Below, one piece after another: positions 21,789 through 32,261 of a stretch of 64,000 bases of DNA. The stretch is from NCBI GenBank assembly GCA_031216915.1, contig CM062296.1:65812148-65876147 (forward strand), given 5' to 3'. The translations under genes were made by a program, and so were the position numbers. A model generated the notes under the pieces. It ran no database searches. It was given only the letters and a program-made list of their open reading frames with translations, and was not told where the DNA came from. Position 1 is the first letter of the stretch; the number at the start of each line of letters is the position of its first letter. Source of the stretch: Pictodentalium vernedei. Taxonomy: Eukaryota; Mollusca; Scaphopoda; Dentaliida; Dentaliidae.

Positions 21789-23353
21789 AAATACTGGTTT
21801 TAAGTAAACTACTCATATGTATAGTGTTTAAGAGATAGACAACAAGTTAATGTCATCTAAGGCACAAAACAATTGTGAAAAGTTAAGAGAACATTTCGCT
21901 GTGGGCGCAAATAAATTGGAAATGTAAAGAGCTAAAATATCAGAGATGACATTACAATTTACAGACATTTGGCTGAAACATTAATAAGGTAACAGTAACT
22001 TACACCAAGTAATTATTATGAAGCGTTTTTTTCACAGATAATAGGTGTAAAAGCTCGAATACGTTCGCTAGTAGTATTCATTACTAAGTAATTACATGCA
22101 TATCTGATAGCAAGGTTAGTGTATATTTCATATCCAGAACATCAGGGTAAGTTACTCGAGGGACATCGACTGGCTTGATCTATGAAATATAGATAGAAAT
22201 TAAAAAAAACACACCCAAGATGACACAAATAAATACGTTTCTGGTGTAAAACAGTTGTATCTGAATTCCTGATTTTGTTTGCCTAGTTAAGAAGAAAATT
22301 TCAAGGAAATATTACCACTGAATTTTCAAATCATCCGACTTTTGGGCGCGGCATCTCCTTACTCCATGGTTTTAGATAGTGTCATTTCATTACTGCACAA
22401 AATGTGGATAATCACGGCATATTTCAGGTTGATCACTGCACGTTTTGGGAACACTGCACGCTTATTTAAAACCCTGGGAAAACTGGAAATCGGGATACCA
22501 TTATCTTGATCAGTTGAGCGTGGATTTTTGTTTGTTATCGACTAATTTTTGAGAAGTCATGGTCTTACATTTTGTTAAATGAATGGTAGATAACAGTGGT
22601 ATAAGCTCCTTAAGCGTATATACAGTCTTTTATCACGAATCGACTGGTATAGCTAAGATATGCAATCGCGACTCGCAGTTTTTCGTTCACAAAACGAACC
22701 GCGCTGCAGTAAAAGATTATGTACAAGAACAATGAACGCAGAGTTAGTTATTAACGCACATGGATACTCGCATTTTTAAACGCAGTGTGCAGATATGTTT
22801 CATGTATATGGAAAAACAAGCCTTTCCCGTTCCCGCTACCCCTGGCAGAGATTTATGTGTAACTTTCTTGACGGGTTATCCTCTAATTTATTGTAGTGCA
22901 TTGGAAAAAAAGAGTTCAATGTGATGAGAATGAAAAGGAACTTGGTGGGGGTTAGATCAGATATATCAGCTGGCTGATACTCATCCCAATTAACGGTCTG
23001 GATCAAACTCTTATCGCAAGATTTAATTATATAATCAACCTTACTGGGTAACGGAAGAAGTGTTTTGTTGCTGGTAAGTTCCGATCTAGACGGATGTTTG
23101 ACTCTCAGAAGCGGGTTCGAATTCTATCCAAGTCTTTGTTTTCTTACCGTAGGAACTTGATTGAACAGGAAACGCCACAAACTGACATCATGTTTTCTGT
23201 TACGACGCTCCCGATTCAGTTTAAAATACTAACATGGCTCGAAAAAACGCTAAACAGATATAGCGAGATAGAAATTATGTTATACTCAAATACATATGAC
23301 GACAGCACCATTCCAAGGACATTTAGTTATCATTATATTATAGTTACTGAAAT
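21789..23353. other. No gene recognised
   Basis: About 1.5 kb without clear foldback repeats. One 101-codon + frame at 23094-23399 runs into the family C element and lacks any motif. No RNA gene recognised. Confidence 0.4.
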
Positions 23354-23609
23354 CGCTTTTCCGGCCAGGAACATGATACACAGTGACGTCATTAAATAGG
23401 ATGGCTGTTCAGTAAATGTGTGGGGTAGACAAATGAATATTTCCAACGTGCAGCCCTGAGGCTGCACGTTGTAAATATTGATTGGTCTACCCCAAATAAT
23501 CAAATAATGAATAATATTTATTATTTGATTATTTTGGGTAGACCATGAACTCTTCTAATTGCTGCCATTGAACTGACATGGAAGATACCACTAGAGATCA
23601 AAGGGTTAA
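23354..23609. mobile_element. TTAA foldback MITE, family C, copy 3, left end truncated
   Basis: Right end AGATCAAAGGGTTAA with TTAA at 23606-23609; central AACGTGCAGCC...GGCTGCACGTT with GTAGACAAATGAATAT arms. An extra palindrome of about 55 bp (23491-23545, CCCAAATAATCAAATAATGA and inverse) is inserted or duplicated in the right arm. Confidence 0.75.
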
Positions 23610-23659
23610 AGATGATTCTTTGTAGTCTGTGGAAAATGATATGTTGATGATGAGCACAA

Positions 23660-23697
23660 TTTTTTTTTTTTTTTTTGGGGGGGGGGGGGGGGGGGGC
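23660..23697. repeat. Poly-T / poly-G tract
   Basis: A T-run of about 18 runs directly into a G-run of about 19. Likely prone to replication and sequencing error; neighbouring open frames across it are meaningless. Confidence 0.8.
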
Positions 23698-23754
23698 AGT
23701 ACAAATTGAATATGTGTTATATATAACATATTGTAGTTGTTTTTGGAACAAAAA

Positions 23755-23935
23755 GTGGTGAAATCGGAAAGTTGACACCCAGTTACTGTTTTTTGCGCTG
23801 CTGAACTCCATGGCGTTTGACGAAGTGAAAACTGTTACGCTGTGACGAAAACTTCACGCCATCTAACGTCATCGATTGGGAGGAGTTACCGCGTTGATTG
23901 ACTTGATACCATCTTATGGGGCGGGGGGCATGTTG
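23755..23935. repeat. Dispersed foldback repeat N1, copy 3
   Basis: CATGGCGTTTGACGAAGTGA and the inverted CATCTAACGTCATCGATTGG, then GGAGGAGTTACCGCG and TTGATTGACTTGATACCATC, match copies 1 and 2. Confidence 0.55.
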
Positions 23936-24125
23936 CGGCGCGAAGTATATAGATAAGTTATTGCTACATACATGAACGTATGAATACCAATATAACTTTA
24001 CTCTGTCTACTGCTTTCAGGCTTATTTCATCAGAAACGTACGAAATGCCCGTAAAAATAGCTTAAGTGCACATGGGAAAAGATGTATGCGTTTTACGAGG
24101 CTTCATTGCAACCTGCGGCGGTCCC

Positions 24126-24716
24126 CAGGCATGTCAAAGTACGGCCGGTACCAACATAATTGATACCAGGACGGGACAGGGTCTGTACCACCGAAACTCG
24201 TACCGGTACCGTGGCAAATTAACAATTGGTTGACAGATCGCAGTCAGATGGGAGAAATTCGCATTTAAACAGCCCGGGTCCCCAAGATCGCAAGGCAAAC
24301 ATGGCATCGTGTCATTTATTCTGTGGCGACAGCGAAGTAAGCATAAAGCACGAAGATCGTGCTTTATGATTACTTTGGTGTCGCCACATAATAATTTCGT
24401 TGAAGTGGCTGATGACGACGTCTCCATTGTCTTTGATGCCACGTTTGAAAGTCAAATTGATCTGCCTTATCGAGGTCGTGTGCAGACAGAGCATGAACAT
24501 TTAGAGTGTTTTGATATATTCATTTACAAATAAGTTGAAAGCCTAACGTGCACGTGTGCCATACACGATTATTAGCCAGTTTACCCTCGTTCAATTAGGA
24601 ATTTCCCCATAAAATAATTTAGTCTCGGTACCGTCGGGACAATAGCTCCAGTACGGATACCGGTTGGAGCATGAGAGGACCGGCGGTACCGGTACATGTA
24701 CCGTTTGACATGCCTG
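24126..24716. mobile_element. hAT-like element K, copy 1
   Basis: Ends CAGGCATGTCAAAGTACGG and the inverted TACCGTTTGACATGCCTG; flanks GCGGTCCC and GCGTGCCC agree at 6 of 8. Copy 2 at 57050 has matching GTGCTTTATG hairpin, TGGCATCGTG-type and TTTGATGCCACGTTTGAAAG blocks in inverted order. The hairpin around AAGCACGAAGATCGTGCTTT is central. Frames inside are short and unrecognised. Confidence 0.65.
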
Positions 24717-24883
24717 GCGTGCCCATGTCCATTTTGCTAGATATTAAAAGCAGTAGAAGAGACAAATCATTCGAGGGAATCTTCTGTCACATCTTGAGAG
24801 TGAAGAGTCTGCTCCTCCCCTTCGTGCTAATTCGCAACAAGATTGCAACTTCATGATTTATTGCTTAGAATAATGTTAGTGTA

Positions 24884-24943
24884 AACTCTCTCCCTCTCTC
24901 CTCTCTCTCTATCTCTCTCCCTCTCTCTGTCCCTCTGAGTGTG
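24884..24943. repeat. CT-rich microsatellite
   Basis: Imperfect (CT)n with CCCTCTCT interruptions. Confidence 0.8.
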
Positions 24944-25039
24944 TTTTTTTCTGGAAAACAGTTAGGGAGGGTAGTCACGTGCCCCATGCACCACCGGTTT
25001 CCATGTCTCTGTATCACATAATATCTTACCTCCTACAAG

Positions 25040-25140
25040 TATCTGGGAATTTCATTGGTTCAAAGACGTCACGTGCAGACTGCATATAAAACCATATGCT
25101 GCCTGTCAACATCAATATACGCTGACAGCTATGGGTAATC
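25040..25140 (+). promoter_or_regulatory. Candidate TATA promoter and mini exon 1 (b)
   Basis: In order: inverted CCAAT box (ATTGG, 25054-25058), overlapping CRE/E-box-like GACGTCACGTG (25065-25075), TATAAAA (25085-25091), then ATGG at 25131-25134 with a donor GTAATC at 25135. Spacing between the elements is that of a classical Pol II promoter. The ATGG end joins in frame to the exon at 31393, implying a 6.26-kb intron. Motif-based inference; the donor is weaker than that at 12630. Confidence 0.45.
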
Positions 25141-25239
25141 TACCCTTTGTTCATTAATTATTCAAACTGGCGGCAACCGATAAACGCTTCAAGTTGAAAA
25201 TGGGGTGTAGGAAGCCCATATTTGGTCTGAAGTGCAGGT

Positions 25240-25362
25240 TAGGCAACTTAAAAGGCTTCATATTCTGTGGATGTGTGTCATGTTACCTTCGAAATGAAAC
25301 TGTTTGGTATGCATGAATTTGCCGTGTTAGGCACTCTCCCATAAATTGTAACAAGGCAAATA
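25240..25362. repeat. Copy of the GGCACTCTCCCATAAA repeat
   Basis: AAAGGCTTCATATTCTGTGG, AATTTGCCGTGTTAGGCACT and CCCATAAATTGTAACAAGG match 19430-19556, but the hairpin loop half is missing here. Confidence 0.5.
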
Positions 25363-25448
25363 CACGTGAACACATTGTGAGAATTCTCTCATTTAATTTT
25401 GTCGCTATTAGTTCTATGCATCGATGTAGCAGTCGGTAAGATATATTC

Positions 25449-25615
25449 GTTACACAGTTTGTTGGTGGCCTAATATGATATACATGGTGCCAGTTAATTC
25501 CATATTAAGTGACACCATGTATACCATATTAGGCTTCGCTCGAGTCCAATATGGAATTAACTGACACCATGTATACCATATTAGGCCACCAACAAACTGT
25601 GTAACTAATAATATT
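25449..25615. repeat. Long palindrome, 167 bp
   Basis: Outer arms GTTACACAGTTTGTTGGTGG and its inverse. The internal blocks CCTAATATG and TACATGGTG occur twice on the right, since CTGACACCATGTATACCAT is repeated, so the stem has alternative pairings. Likely a foldback element core; target duplication not resolved. Confidence 0.7.
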
Positions 25616-26572
25616 GCTTCATGCCTTGTGTGAATGGTTTAGGGTTGTTTTTGGTATCCGTCGAAGTCTTAATTGACAAAACGCTCATAATATACTGGTG
25701 CACGTTAACCTTTGGACGAACATGCACAATACTGCAGTTATAATACATATATGGAAAGAAATGTCAACCGCGTTGCGAATGGGACACGATAAGGTCGATA
25801 TGTTCTTTCGCTTTCTATTACCAACACTGCAAAAATCTCAGCTGATGAAAACGAAATGTTTTTCTTGAACCATTCATGATTTTGCATTATTTTATTTAGG
25901 AAATCTCAAGATTTGGTCAATAAAATAATGCAAAATAAACATTGGTTGGAGGCTGTTTTGAGACGTGATTCGAGAGCCTTTCGCGACCACGATCCATTCG
26001 TGATCCCACGAAGAAAGAAAACACAATTTCCACCACACCCACGCACACATCAGTCTCCATCTAGCTCTATTTTTGTGTTAGATTTCATGGGTCGAAGAAG
26101 CCGATGTATCAGAAGTGATCCTTCCGAACAGCGGGTCAAAATTTTCAAATGTCCTGGCCTAATGACCAGACAGAAGAGGCTTTAGATCAAGAGTGCCTCG
26201 TCGAAGTGTCGACTGTGGTTAAGGGATTAGGCCAATGCACAATGCAGCAATTGCTGGAGAAAATCTAACCGACTAGTCGTCTAATGCAAGAAAAAACTGA
26301 GTCACATCGCTCTCATTAGTTCCAATCTCACATATACCGAATCCCAAGAAAGAGAATTGTATTAGCACTGAAACTCTAATATGCGCTAAAACCATACTAT
26401 GCGGGGCCAGGGAATAGTCAGCACCCCCCCCCCCCCCCCCCCGCCCCATACCCGTAGTCTGTAGTCAGCAGCTTACACTCTTTCATGTAGTTGCCTTTAG
26501 GACCTGTGGACCACGTGATCATTACAACTGCAGGCTGATTCCAGATTCGGGCCATAGATTTTTGAGACGCTA
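25616..26572. other. No gene recognised; hairpin at 25882-25934 and poly-C
   Basis: TTTTGCATTATTTTATT pairs with AATAAAATAATGCAAAA about 15 bases away. A 90-codon + frame (25913-26185) begins inside this hairpin and shows no motif. A C-run occupies about 26425-26442. Confidence 0.4.
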
Positions 26573-26806
26573 CAGTACAGTCGCCGTGGATTGGTCGTAA
26601 TGCACACGTGGGCAGTTATGTTTTTACGAGTTAGTAAAATCATCATCAGCAAAATTTTAATTAATGAAGCACCGGGTTGTATCCGGTGCTTCATTAATTA
26701 AATTTGTGATGATTATTCCTGTATTTTGGTGTCTGGAATCGAATATTATTGCGTGCGTGGAAATATTGCCCACATGTGGAAAGTAACCTCCACGGCGGCT
26801 GTACTG
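26573..26806. mobile_element. TA-flanked MITE, family D
   Basis: CAGTACAGTCGCCGTGGATT to CCACGGCGGCTGTACTG with TA at 26571-26572 and 26807-26808. Central TTAATTAATGAAGCACCGGG hairpin. Well preserved. Confidence 0.9.
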
Positions 26807-26843
26807 TACGTGTTATCTTTGCAAGGGTCCAATCAGTCTCGTT

Positions 26844-26848
26844 TGTGT

Positions 26849-26879
<31 letters not shown>

Positions 26880-26885
26880 GGGGGT
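26844..26885. repeat. GT repeat followed by poly-G
   Basis: About ten GT units run into roughly 22 G residues. Confidence 0.8.
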
Positions 26886-27452
26886 ATCATGCTACCCTTC
26901 TGCACAATGATTATGTATTTCAATATGTACACACAGGTACGTGCCATTCTTCATTTGGGATCAGACTATGCAGTTTCGTCATATTATTGCCAGCGTGCTT
27001 CACTCAGGTAATTGTCACCACATTCTCTAAATAATAGATTTGAACTGCGGTTTTCTGGACGATGTGTTTTAGTCAGTGGTTTGTATGCTGGCTTATTGAT
27101 TTCCAGGCGGTGTTGCGGAGATTTATTCTTTTCCCAGTAAGGTTCAGAAACTAACTCTCCAGAATTATACAGAATAAATAATGTGTGTCTTTCTATTTTT
27201 CTTACAAGAGCGTATTTTCCCCCAATACAAGTGAAAACGTCCACACAAAATACAAATTTGTACAGAGGGTAACAATCGCACCACCACGTACGATCATTAG
27301 ATTCAGAAAGAGAACGTTTTTACCAGCATTCATGGAAAACTGATTACGCATGTCGAGGCCATCGGTTTTGAATAATAGTAATTGAATGTTAAATAGATCA
27401 TCAACTCAACGAAATAAATTATACGAGAACAATTTTTGTCATGGTGATATAG
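26886..27452. other. No gene seen
   Basis: Short frames on both strands without coding features. Confidence 0.4.
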
Positions 27453-28179
27453 GGGATATGGAATGAGTGTTTTTCTCATATAATATTTATGAAACGAGTC
27501 TAAGAATTTTCCGTTTTGGCGAGCCTCTGGCGAGCCCAAACGGAAAATTCGGACGAGTTTCATAAATATTATATGAGAAAAACACTCATTTCATATTCTA
27601 TTTATCATATGACACACACACGCACAAATTAGCCACTTAGTATGACTTTTTAAACCATCACCTAACTTGAGTTACAGACGGCACTTGGAAAAAACATCCT
27701 CGTATAACTAAAAATATTCATTTTGTACTTCCAAAACATAGGTTATGACCCCTCATTGGAACGAGCTCTTCGAGCTCGTTCCAATGAGGGCTCATAACCT
27801 ATGTTTTGGAAGCAAAAAGTGAAAATATAAAACAATGAATGGCGTTTTTCTTGTAGGTAAAAGATTAATACAATATAACTCACCCTAAATAGGACATATA
27901 ACGTAAATTCTCCCTACTGAAATTATGCAAATGTGACCCAGTTGTATTTTGTTAAGCCAATTCAATTGTCCAGTTTTGAAATTAACCAATGAAAGCCCCC
28001 AACTCTAATTATGCAAATTATGAAAATGTGACCCAGTTGTATTTTGTTCAGCCAATCAAACTGTCTAGTTTTGAAATTGGCCAATGAAGTTGGCGGAAGG
28101 CTTTATTTATCACTGATTGATATGAAAACAAAATATCAAATGTTTTAAAGTGAATAAAACGGACGAGTCATATGATAAA
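27453..28179. mobile_element. Composite foldback element, family B, copy 3
   Basis: Same layout as copies 1 and 2. TTTATCATATGAC at 27601-27613 and its inverse GTCATATGATAAA at 28167-28179 bracket the embedded A2 element (27650-27868) and the ATGCAAAT/CCAAT direct repeats (about 27925-28090). The leading palindrome is 27460-27596. Confidence 0.85.
27650..27868. mobile_element. Family A2 TTAA foldback embedded in B, copy 3
   Basis: TTAAACCATCACCTAACTTG to AAGATTAA. Central ATTGGAACGAGCTCTTCGAG with ATAGGTTATGACC arms. Same host position as in the other two B copies. Confidence 0.75.
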
Positions 28180-28192
28180 AATAAATTATTGA

Positions 28193-28327
28193 TTATTACA
28201 ACCAAGTGGGTTTCCGAGATGGTGTATTGGAGTCTCGACCTCGCCTCTTGGTCATACATCTTTTCTTCCTAACCGACTCGTCGACTTCAATACACCACCG
28301 CGGAAGCCCGCCCATAGGGTGGTAATA
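28193..28327. repeat. Imperfect foldback, 135 bp
   Basis: GTGGGTTTCCGAGATGGTGT and ACACCACCGCGGAAGCCCGC pair imperfectly, with TTATTAC / GTAATAA at the extremities. It directly follows B copy 3. Confidence 0.5.
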
Positions 28328-28885
28328 ACCTATATATATTACTGCAAGTCAAGAAGTGTAAAGTTTGGAGCATTTTCTGCAATTTTTTATTCCGTACATG
28401 TATCGACGTTTCTCTGTGTATTATATCTTCAGACACGATATAGCTAACCCCTTCCCCACACAGGTACACGCAAAAATATTGTCGGAAATATTAATTTCTG
28501 TCGCTCTTTATTATACATGGACCCATTCAGAAGAAATAACTATTATTCTAATTAATTTGACCCACTAACTAACGTAACAGTCTTGTACGGCCAAGCCTTT
28601 TAACAATCACAGTTTTGATATAGCTTTCTGTTTTTCCTTCTAAATATATCTCGAGCTCGTTCATGGTTTGTAAACTACATTTTTAGGCAAGAAATGACAT
28701 TTTATTCTGCTATTCAGGAAATGTTTTTGGAAAGGTCATCCGCAGTTCGCGGAAGCTAAAGGGTTTTTAAGAAACAATGTGTTTAAATGGAATACGAGAG
28801 GAGAATAAGCGAAGCACGTTAAGATCTTGTTTCTTCACGTGGTCGTTACTGCTTCTGTGGTTGTAAGTTTTGGGTCTCAGCTCCA
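28328..28885. other. No gene seen
   Basis: No coding exon, RNA gene or clear repeat recognised. Confidence 0.4.
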
Positions 28886-28932
28886 TTTAATTATTGGAGT
28901 TTAACGACACTTTGGACAGCGTCTCAGCCCCA
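28886..28932 (-). mobile_element. Truncated SINE tail
   Basis: Minus strand reads GACGCTGTCCAAAGTGTCGT then TAAACTCCAATAATTAAAT, close to the terminal part of the SINE at 20641. Only about 45 bp is left. Confidence 0.4.
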
Positions 28933-29028
28933 TAAAACATTCGTGTTGCGTAAACGGCAAGAACGTAGGAATTGTATGGGGGTGAGGAGGCGCAAAGAGA
29001 ACACGTGCCTCCTGACCTGTCCCTAGGA

Positions 29029-29110
29029 ATGATTGAGAGAGAGAGACAGAGGCAGAGAGAGATACAGCGAGAGACGGAGAAACAGAGCGAGAGAGAGAGA
29101 GAGAAAGAAA
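29029..29110. repeat. GA-rich microsatellite
   Basis: Imperfect (GA)n with CAGAG interruptions; adjoining frames are compositional artefacts. Confidence 0.75.
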
Positions 29111-29605
29111 AATATTATCTTTACCACCACCTTCTTTGCGATCGTAAGGGGCGAGTTAACAAATAGTTTTCCATGTCAAGTTCCCGAATGTCTAACGGAA
29201 CAAGAAAGTTTATCCATTGTATTTACTGTCATCGTTATATGAAACAATTCTTCAAACCCGTTTTATTTGAAGACAAACAATCAGAAAATGACATTTTCGA
29301 TCTCGGTCTATTTTCTTTGATCGAATTTACATGGTGAACATCAAAGCACGGACGCTAACGACTGTGGCCATACAGAGCAACTCCGGGGTGTTTCCGATCT
29401 GTGCTTGGAGTGGTTTAGCACCGTTGCGCGCAAATAGCGTGGATACCGACATGATCTAATTGACCTGCTTCTGGCAATTGGAGCCGAGTTAGAGTGAATT
29501 TACCTGAGATTAATGCACAGAACCGACCGGCTCTCAAACAATCAAATTACGGGTTCGGAAAGAAAAACGAGGTAGAATTTATCTGATGAATTACAATGTA
29601 ACTTG

Positions 29606-29852
29606 TTAACCTTTTACCCGACGAATCTCCCGCATCCGCTCGCGTATTATGCAAATTCAGCAGCTGAAAAAATATTTTTCGAAAATTTTCAACAAAAACC
29701 ATATCATGTGACCCTTCTTTGGAACGAGCTCGTCGAGCTCGTTCCAAAGAGGGGTCACATGATATGGTTTTGTTGAAATTATTTGAACAAATTTTAAAAA
29801 TGATATTTAAAATAAAAAAATTTGAAATCGTCTGCATTGGGTAAAGGGTTAA
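29606..29852. mobile_element. TTAA foldback MITE, family A1
   Basis: TTAACCTTTTACCCGACGAA to GCATTGGGTAAAGGGTTAA; core TTGGAACGAGCTCGTCGAGC with ATCATGTGACCC / GGGTCACATGATATGG arms. Confidence 0.85.
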
Positions 29853-31190
29853 ATATGGAGCCAAAAATGAGCATTGTTTCTCACTGAAGAGATGCGAAGT
29901 CATAAAGATAGGTTTGTGTATTCTAGTCCTGCATGTACTCTACCACCAAGGAATATGGCCTGCCACTGATATGTATCATTGGCAGCCTTGTATAACCGAG
30001 ATCTCCAACCCCTTCCCAGGTCCCAAACGCTCCATATGACCATAATAAACAGTTAGAAGAAACCTCCGTCAGTCTACACTGTAAATCAAATGTTCACACC
30101 TTCACATGAAATGGAAAGATATATGTGTTCACTTCCTAATTGAGCAGTTCGTTGGCATGTATATACAATGTGTCCGCTGTCGAAATGCTGTGTAAGGCTG
30201 TTCAATTTCAGCTAAAACTTGGACGTGGTTCGGTTTTCTGGTTCGGTTCCGATTTTTGTAGCCGCGAGGTCCAGAAAAAAAAAATGATCGAACGGTTTTA
30301 CTGAGTTTGTGCTTAACTGATCAAACTATCTCTCTGGAAGGAAACTGGACTAGTGGACCGTATGGACTCTCGTCACTCAATCTGTTGGATAAAGGGATGA
30401 ATACCTCGTTTTCTGACTTTCAAATTTTCTCCCTTATTGTCTCGTCCGCTCGACGCCGAGAACACAACATACATTAGATGCAATTTATTAGTTGTTACCC
30501 GCATTTAGATTTCTTTCTGTCACAACAGGCTTGGCTACTGATTCCATAGAACCTAATTAAAGGGAAGTTAGGCTGAAACCAATGGGAATACTTACAAACA
30601 GGGATAAACTATTGCGGAGCCTGAAGAGTTGGTTACTATATGTTTTTACACACAAAAAAACTGAACCGAAACCGTTTTTTTCCGAAACCGAATCTGAAGA
30701 ATCAACCCCCCCCCCCCCCCCCATCTCAGATTTTAGCGTCTACAGAATGCAAGGGAGTAGGAAGGACTTCGAACCTGGGGTAGAGGAGTGACACGATCGC
30801 TGAAGGGCACCTACATACATATGTGTATTATTAGTGGTCCAGGTTCTTTGGAGACAGAGCAAAAGAACAATCCGTAAAGATCTTGTTGACATAACGCACC
30901 TCTACTCGAAACGGCCATGTAGGTTTTGTTAAATACGTGACCAGAATGACTGTGCACTGCTTCGTCTTACCACTGTGCACTGCTTCGTCCTATTTGCGTC
31001 TAAAGAGTAAAGTGTCAGAGCATCATTCTAATTCCCAGGAAGAATGATGGCAACCAACACTATAAATTTAGATCGCTGCAATTGAATAATGCGGGTCCCG
31101 TAATTCTCTGGTGGTGGTGGTGGTGGTGTTACGAAATATATAGTTTGTAAAGACTTTGTTGGTCTAATCTATCTCTCTCTATTTTTTTTT
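29853..31190. other. No gene seen; possible old hAT remnant and poly-C
   Basis: GGTTCGGTTTTCTGGTTCGG at 30228 and CTGAACCGAAACCG at 30661 resemble the subterminal blocks of the hAT-like element at 17296, so an old copy may span about 30190-30690. A C-run lies at 30706-30721. A (GGT)n stretch is near 31110. Confidence 0.35.
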
Positions 31191-31191
31191 C

Positions 31192-31199
31192 TCCCCCAC

Positions 31200-31252
<53 letters not shown>
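31192..31252. repeat. (CT)n microsatellite
   Basis: About 24 uninterrupted CT units after a T/C-rich lead. It lies 140 bp upstream of the coding exon, within the presumed intron. Confidence 0.9.
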
Positions 31253-31253
<1 letters not shown>

Positions 31254-31392
31254 ACCATTTCTGGCGAAACGTTTCGGTGGGACTGTGTCCCCTTATGTGT
31301 GCCCATCTCCGGATTTACGTCCCTGCCAGATTGCTTGGATACCACAGCAATACAATTTCTGATAATAATTTATTTTCTTTGTTTTCATTCAG

Positions 31393-32261
31393 GACGAGAT
31401 ATGATCGGATTGAGTATTGTGCTCCGAGTCACAGTTGTTCTGATATTTGTGGTCGATCACTGTTGTGCCTTCGGAGTTGGTTTTGGATGGCACAAAGATG
31501 CAATGTTACCCCTTGACATATCATCCGAAGCACGACACGACACCAATAATTTATTTAGTCAGCGGCTGTGGAAGGAAAAAAAGGATATGTTTTTTCGATT
31601 CGAAGAAAAACATGAAAGTGCAGACCGTTTGTTGAGAAATTACATGTTTGTAAAGCAGCTGCAAAGACTTCATAAAGCACATAACTCTCATTTGCACGGG
31701 TCGAGTCTTAAACGTTTGGGAAGTCCAGAATTCAATGCTTGGCAGGAGATGCCAAGGCGTACGGACTTCGATCTCTCAAACAAAATCCATCCTAACCCAA
31801 ATATTCCAATGCCAAACTTACATAATATTGCAAATTTGATCAAGCTGCACCAAGAAGAAGGCGATCGAGAAAACAGTGTACACAATTTTGACGAAAGCAG
31901 TGCATCTTTTTATTTCCACCCCTCGATGACCGATAGGGTCAATTTCGAACGGGAGCCATCGTATGAGCATCCTGGATATAGCGATGTAAACAACTTTGAA
32001 GTGGACTTTCCCGATTTGCACACACCTGTATCTGCGAACACTCTATCGGATGTTGACTTAATGAAGTACCCGGAGGTTGAGAAACCAGTGCAGCCATCCA
32101 TGGAAATGTCAGATTCCGAATGGGAATTACCGTCACCGTTACAAGTAGACCTGAGACCAAGAGAAAACGGCCATGCTCAAGGAGGTTTCGGGGGTTTTAT
32201 GGAGCCCCAGTTTCCACAAGTGTCGGGTTTCCAATCGGAAGGCTCTTTTGAGAGTGACAAC
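31393..32261 (+). CDS. Coding exon: N-terminal part of a secreted, cysteine-free acidic protein
   Basis: The tract TTATTTTCTTTGTTTTCATT with CAG before 31393 is a strong 3' splice site. ATG at 31401 opens 287 codons that end exactly at a consensus donor GTAAGT (32262-32267). Residues 1-23 form a signal peptide: hydrophobic LSIVLRVTVVLIFVV then HCCA, with likely cleavage after Ala23. The remaining 264 residues contain no cysteine. They are rich in Asp, Glu, His, Asn, Pro and Ser and look largely disordered. A helical, charged segment is near residues 43-85 (FSQRLWKEKKDMFFRFEEKH onward). A Gly/Phe patch GGFGGFMEPQF is near the end. Dibasic KK and RR sites exist but no peptide repeats. Family not recognised; candidates would be an extracellular matrix, shell-matrix or growth-factor prodomain protein. 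An upstream ATGG exon would add four residues. Downstream exons are not seen. Confidence 0.75.

Noticed and set aside
25913-26185. 90-codon + frame with basic composition
   Set aside because: Starts inside a hairpin and has no recognisable motif or splice context.
31299-31400. Upstream extension of the coding frame to an ATG at 31299
   Set aside because: The extension crosses the polypyrimidine tract and AG acceptor at 31391-31392, and the signal peptide fits the ATG at 31401.
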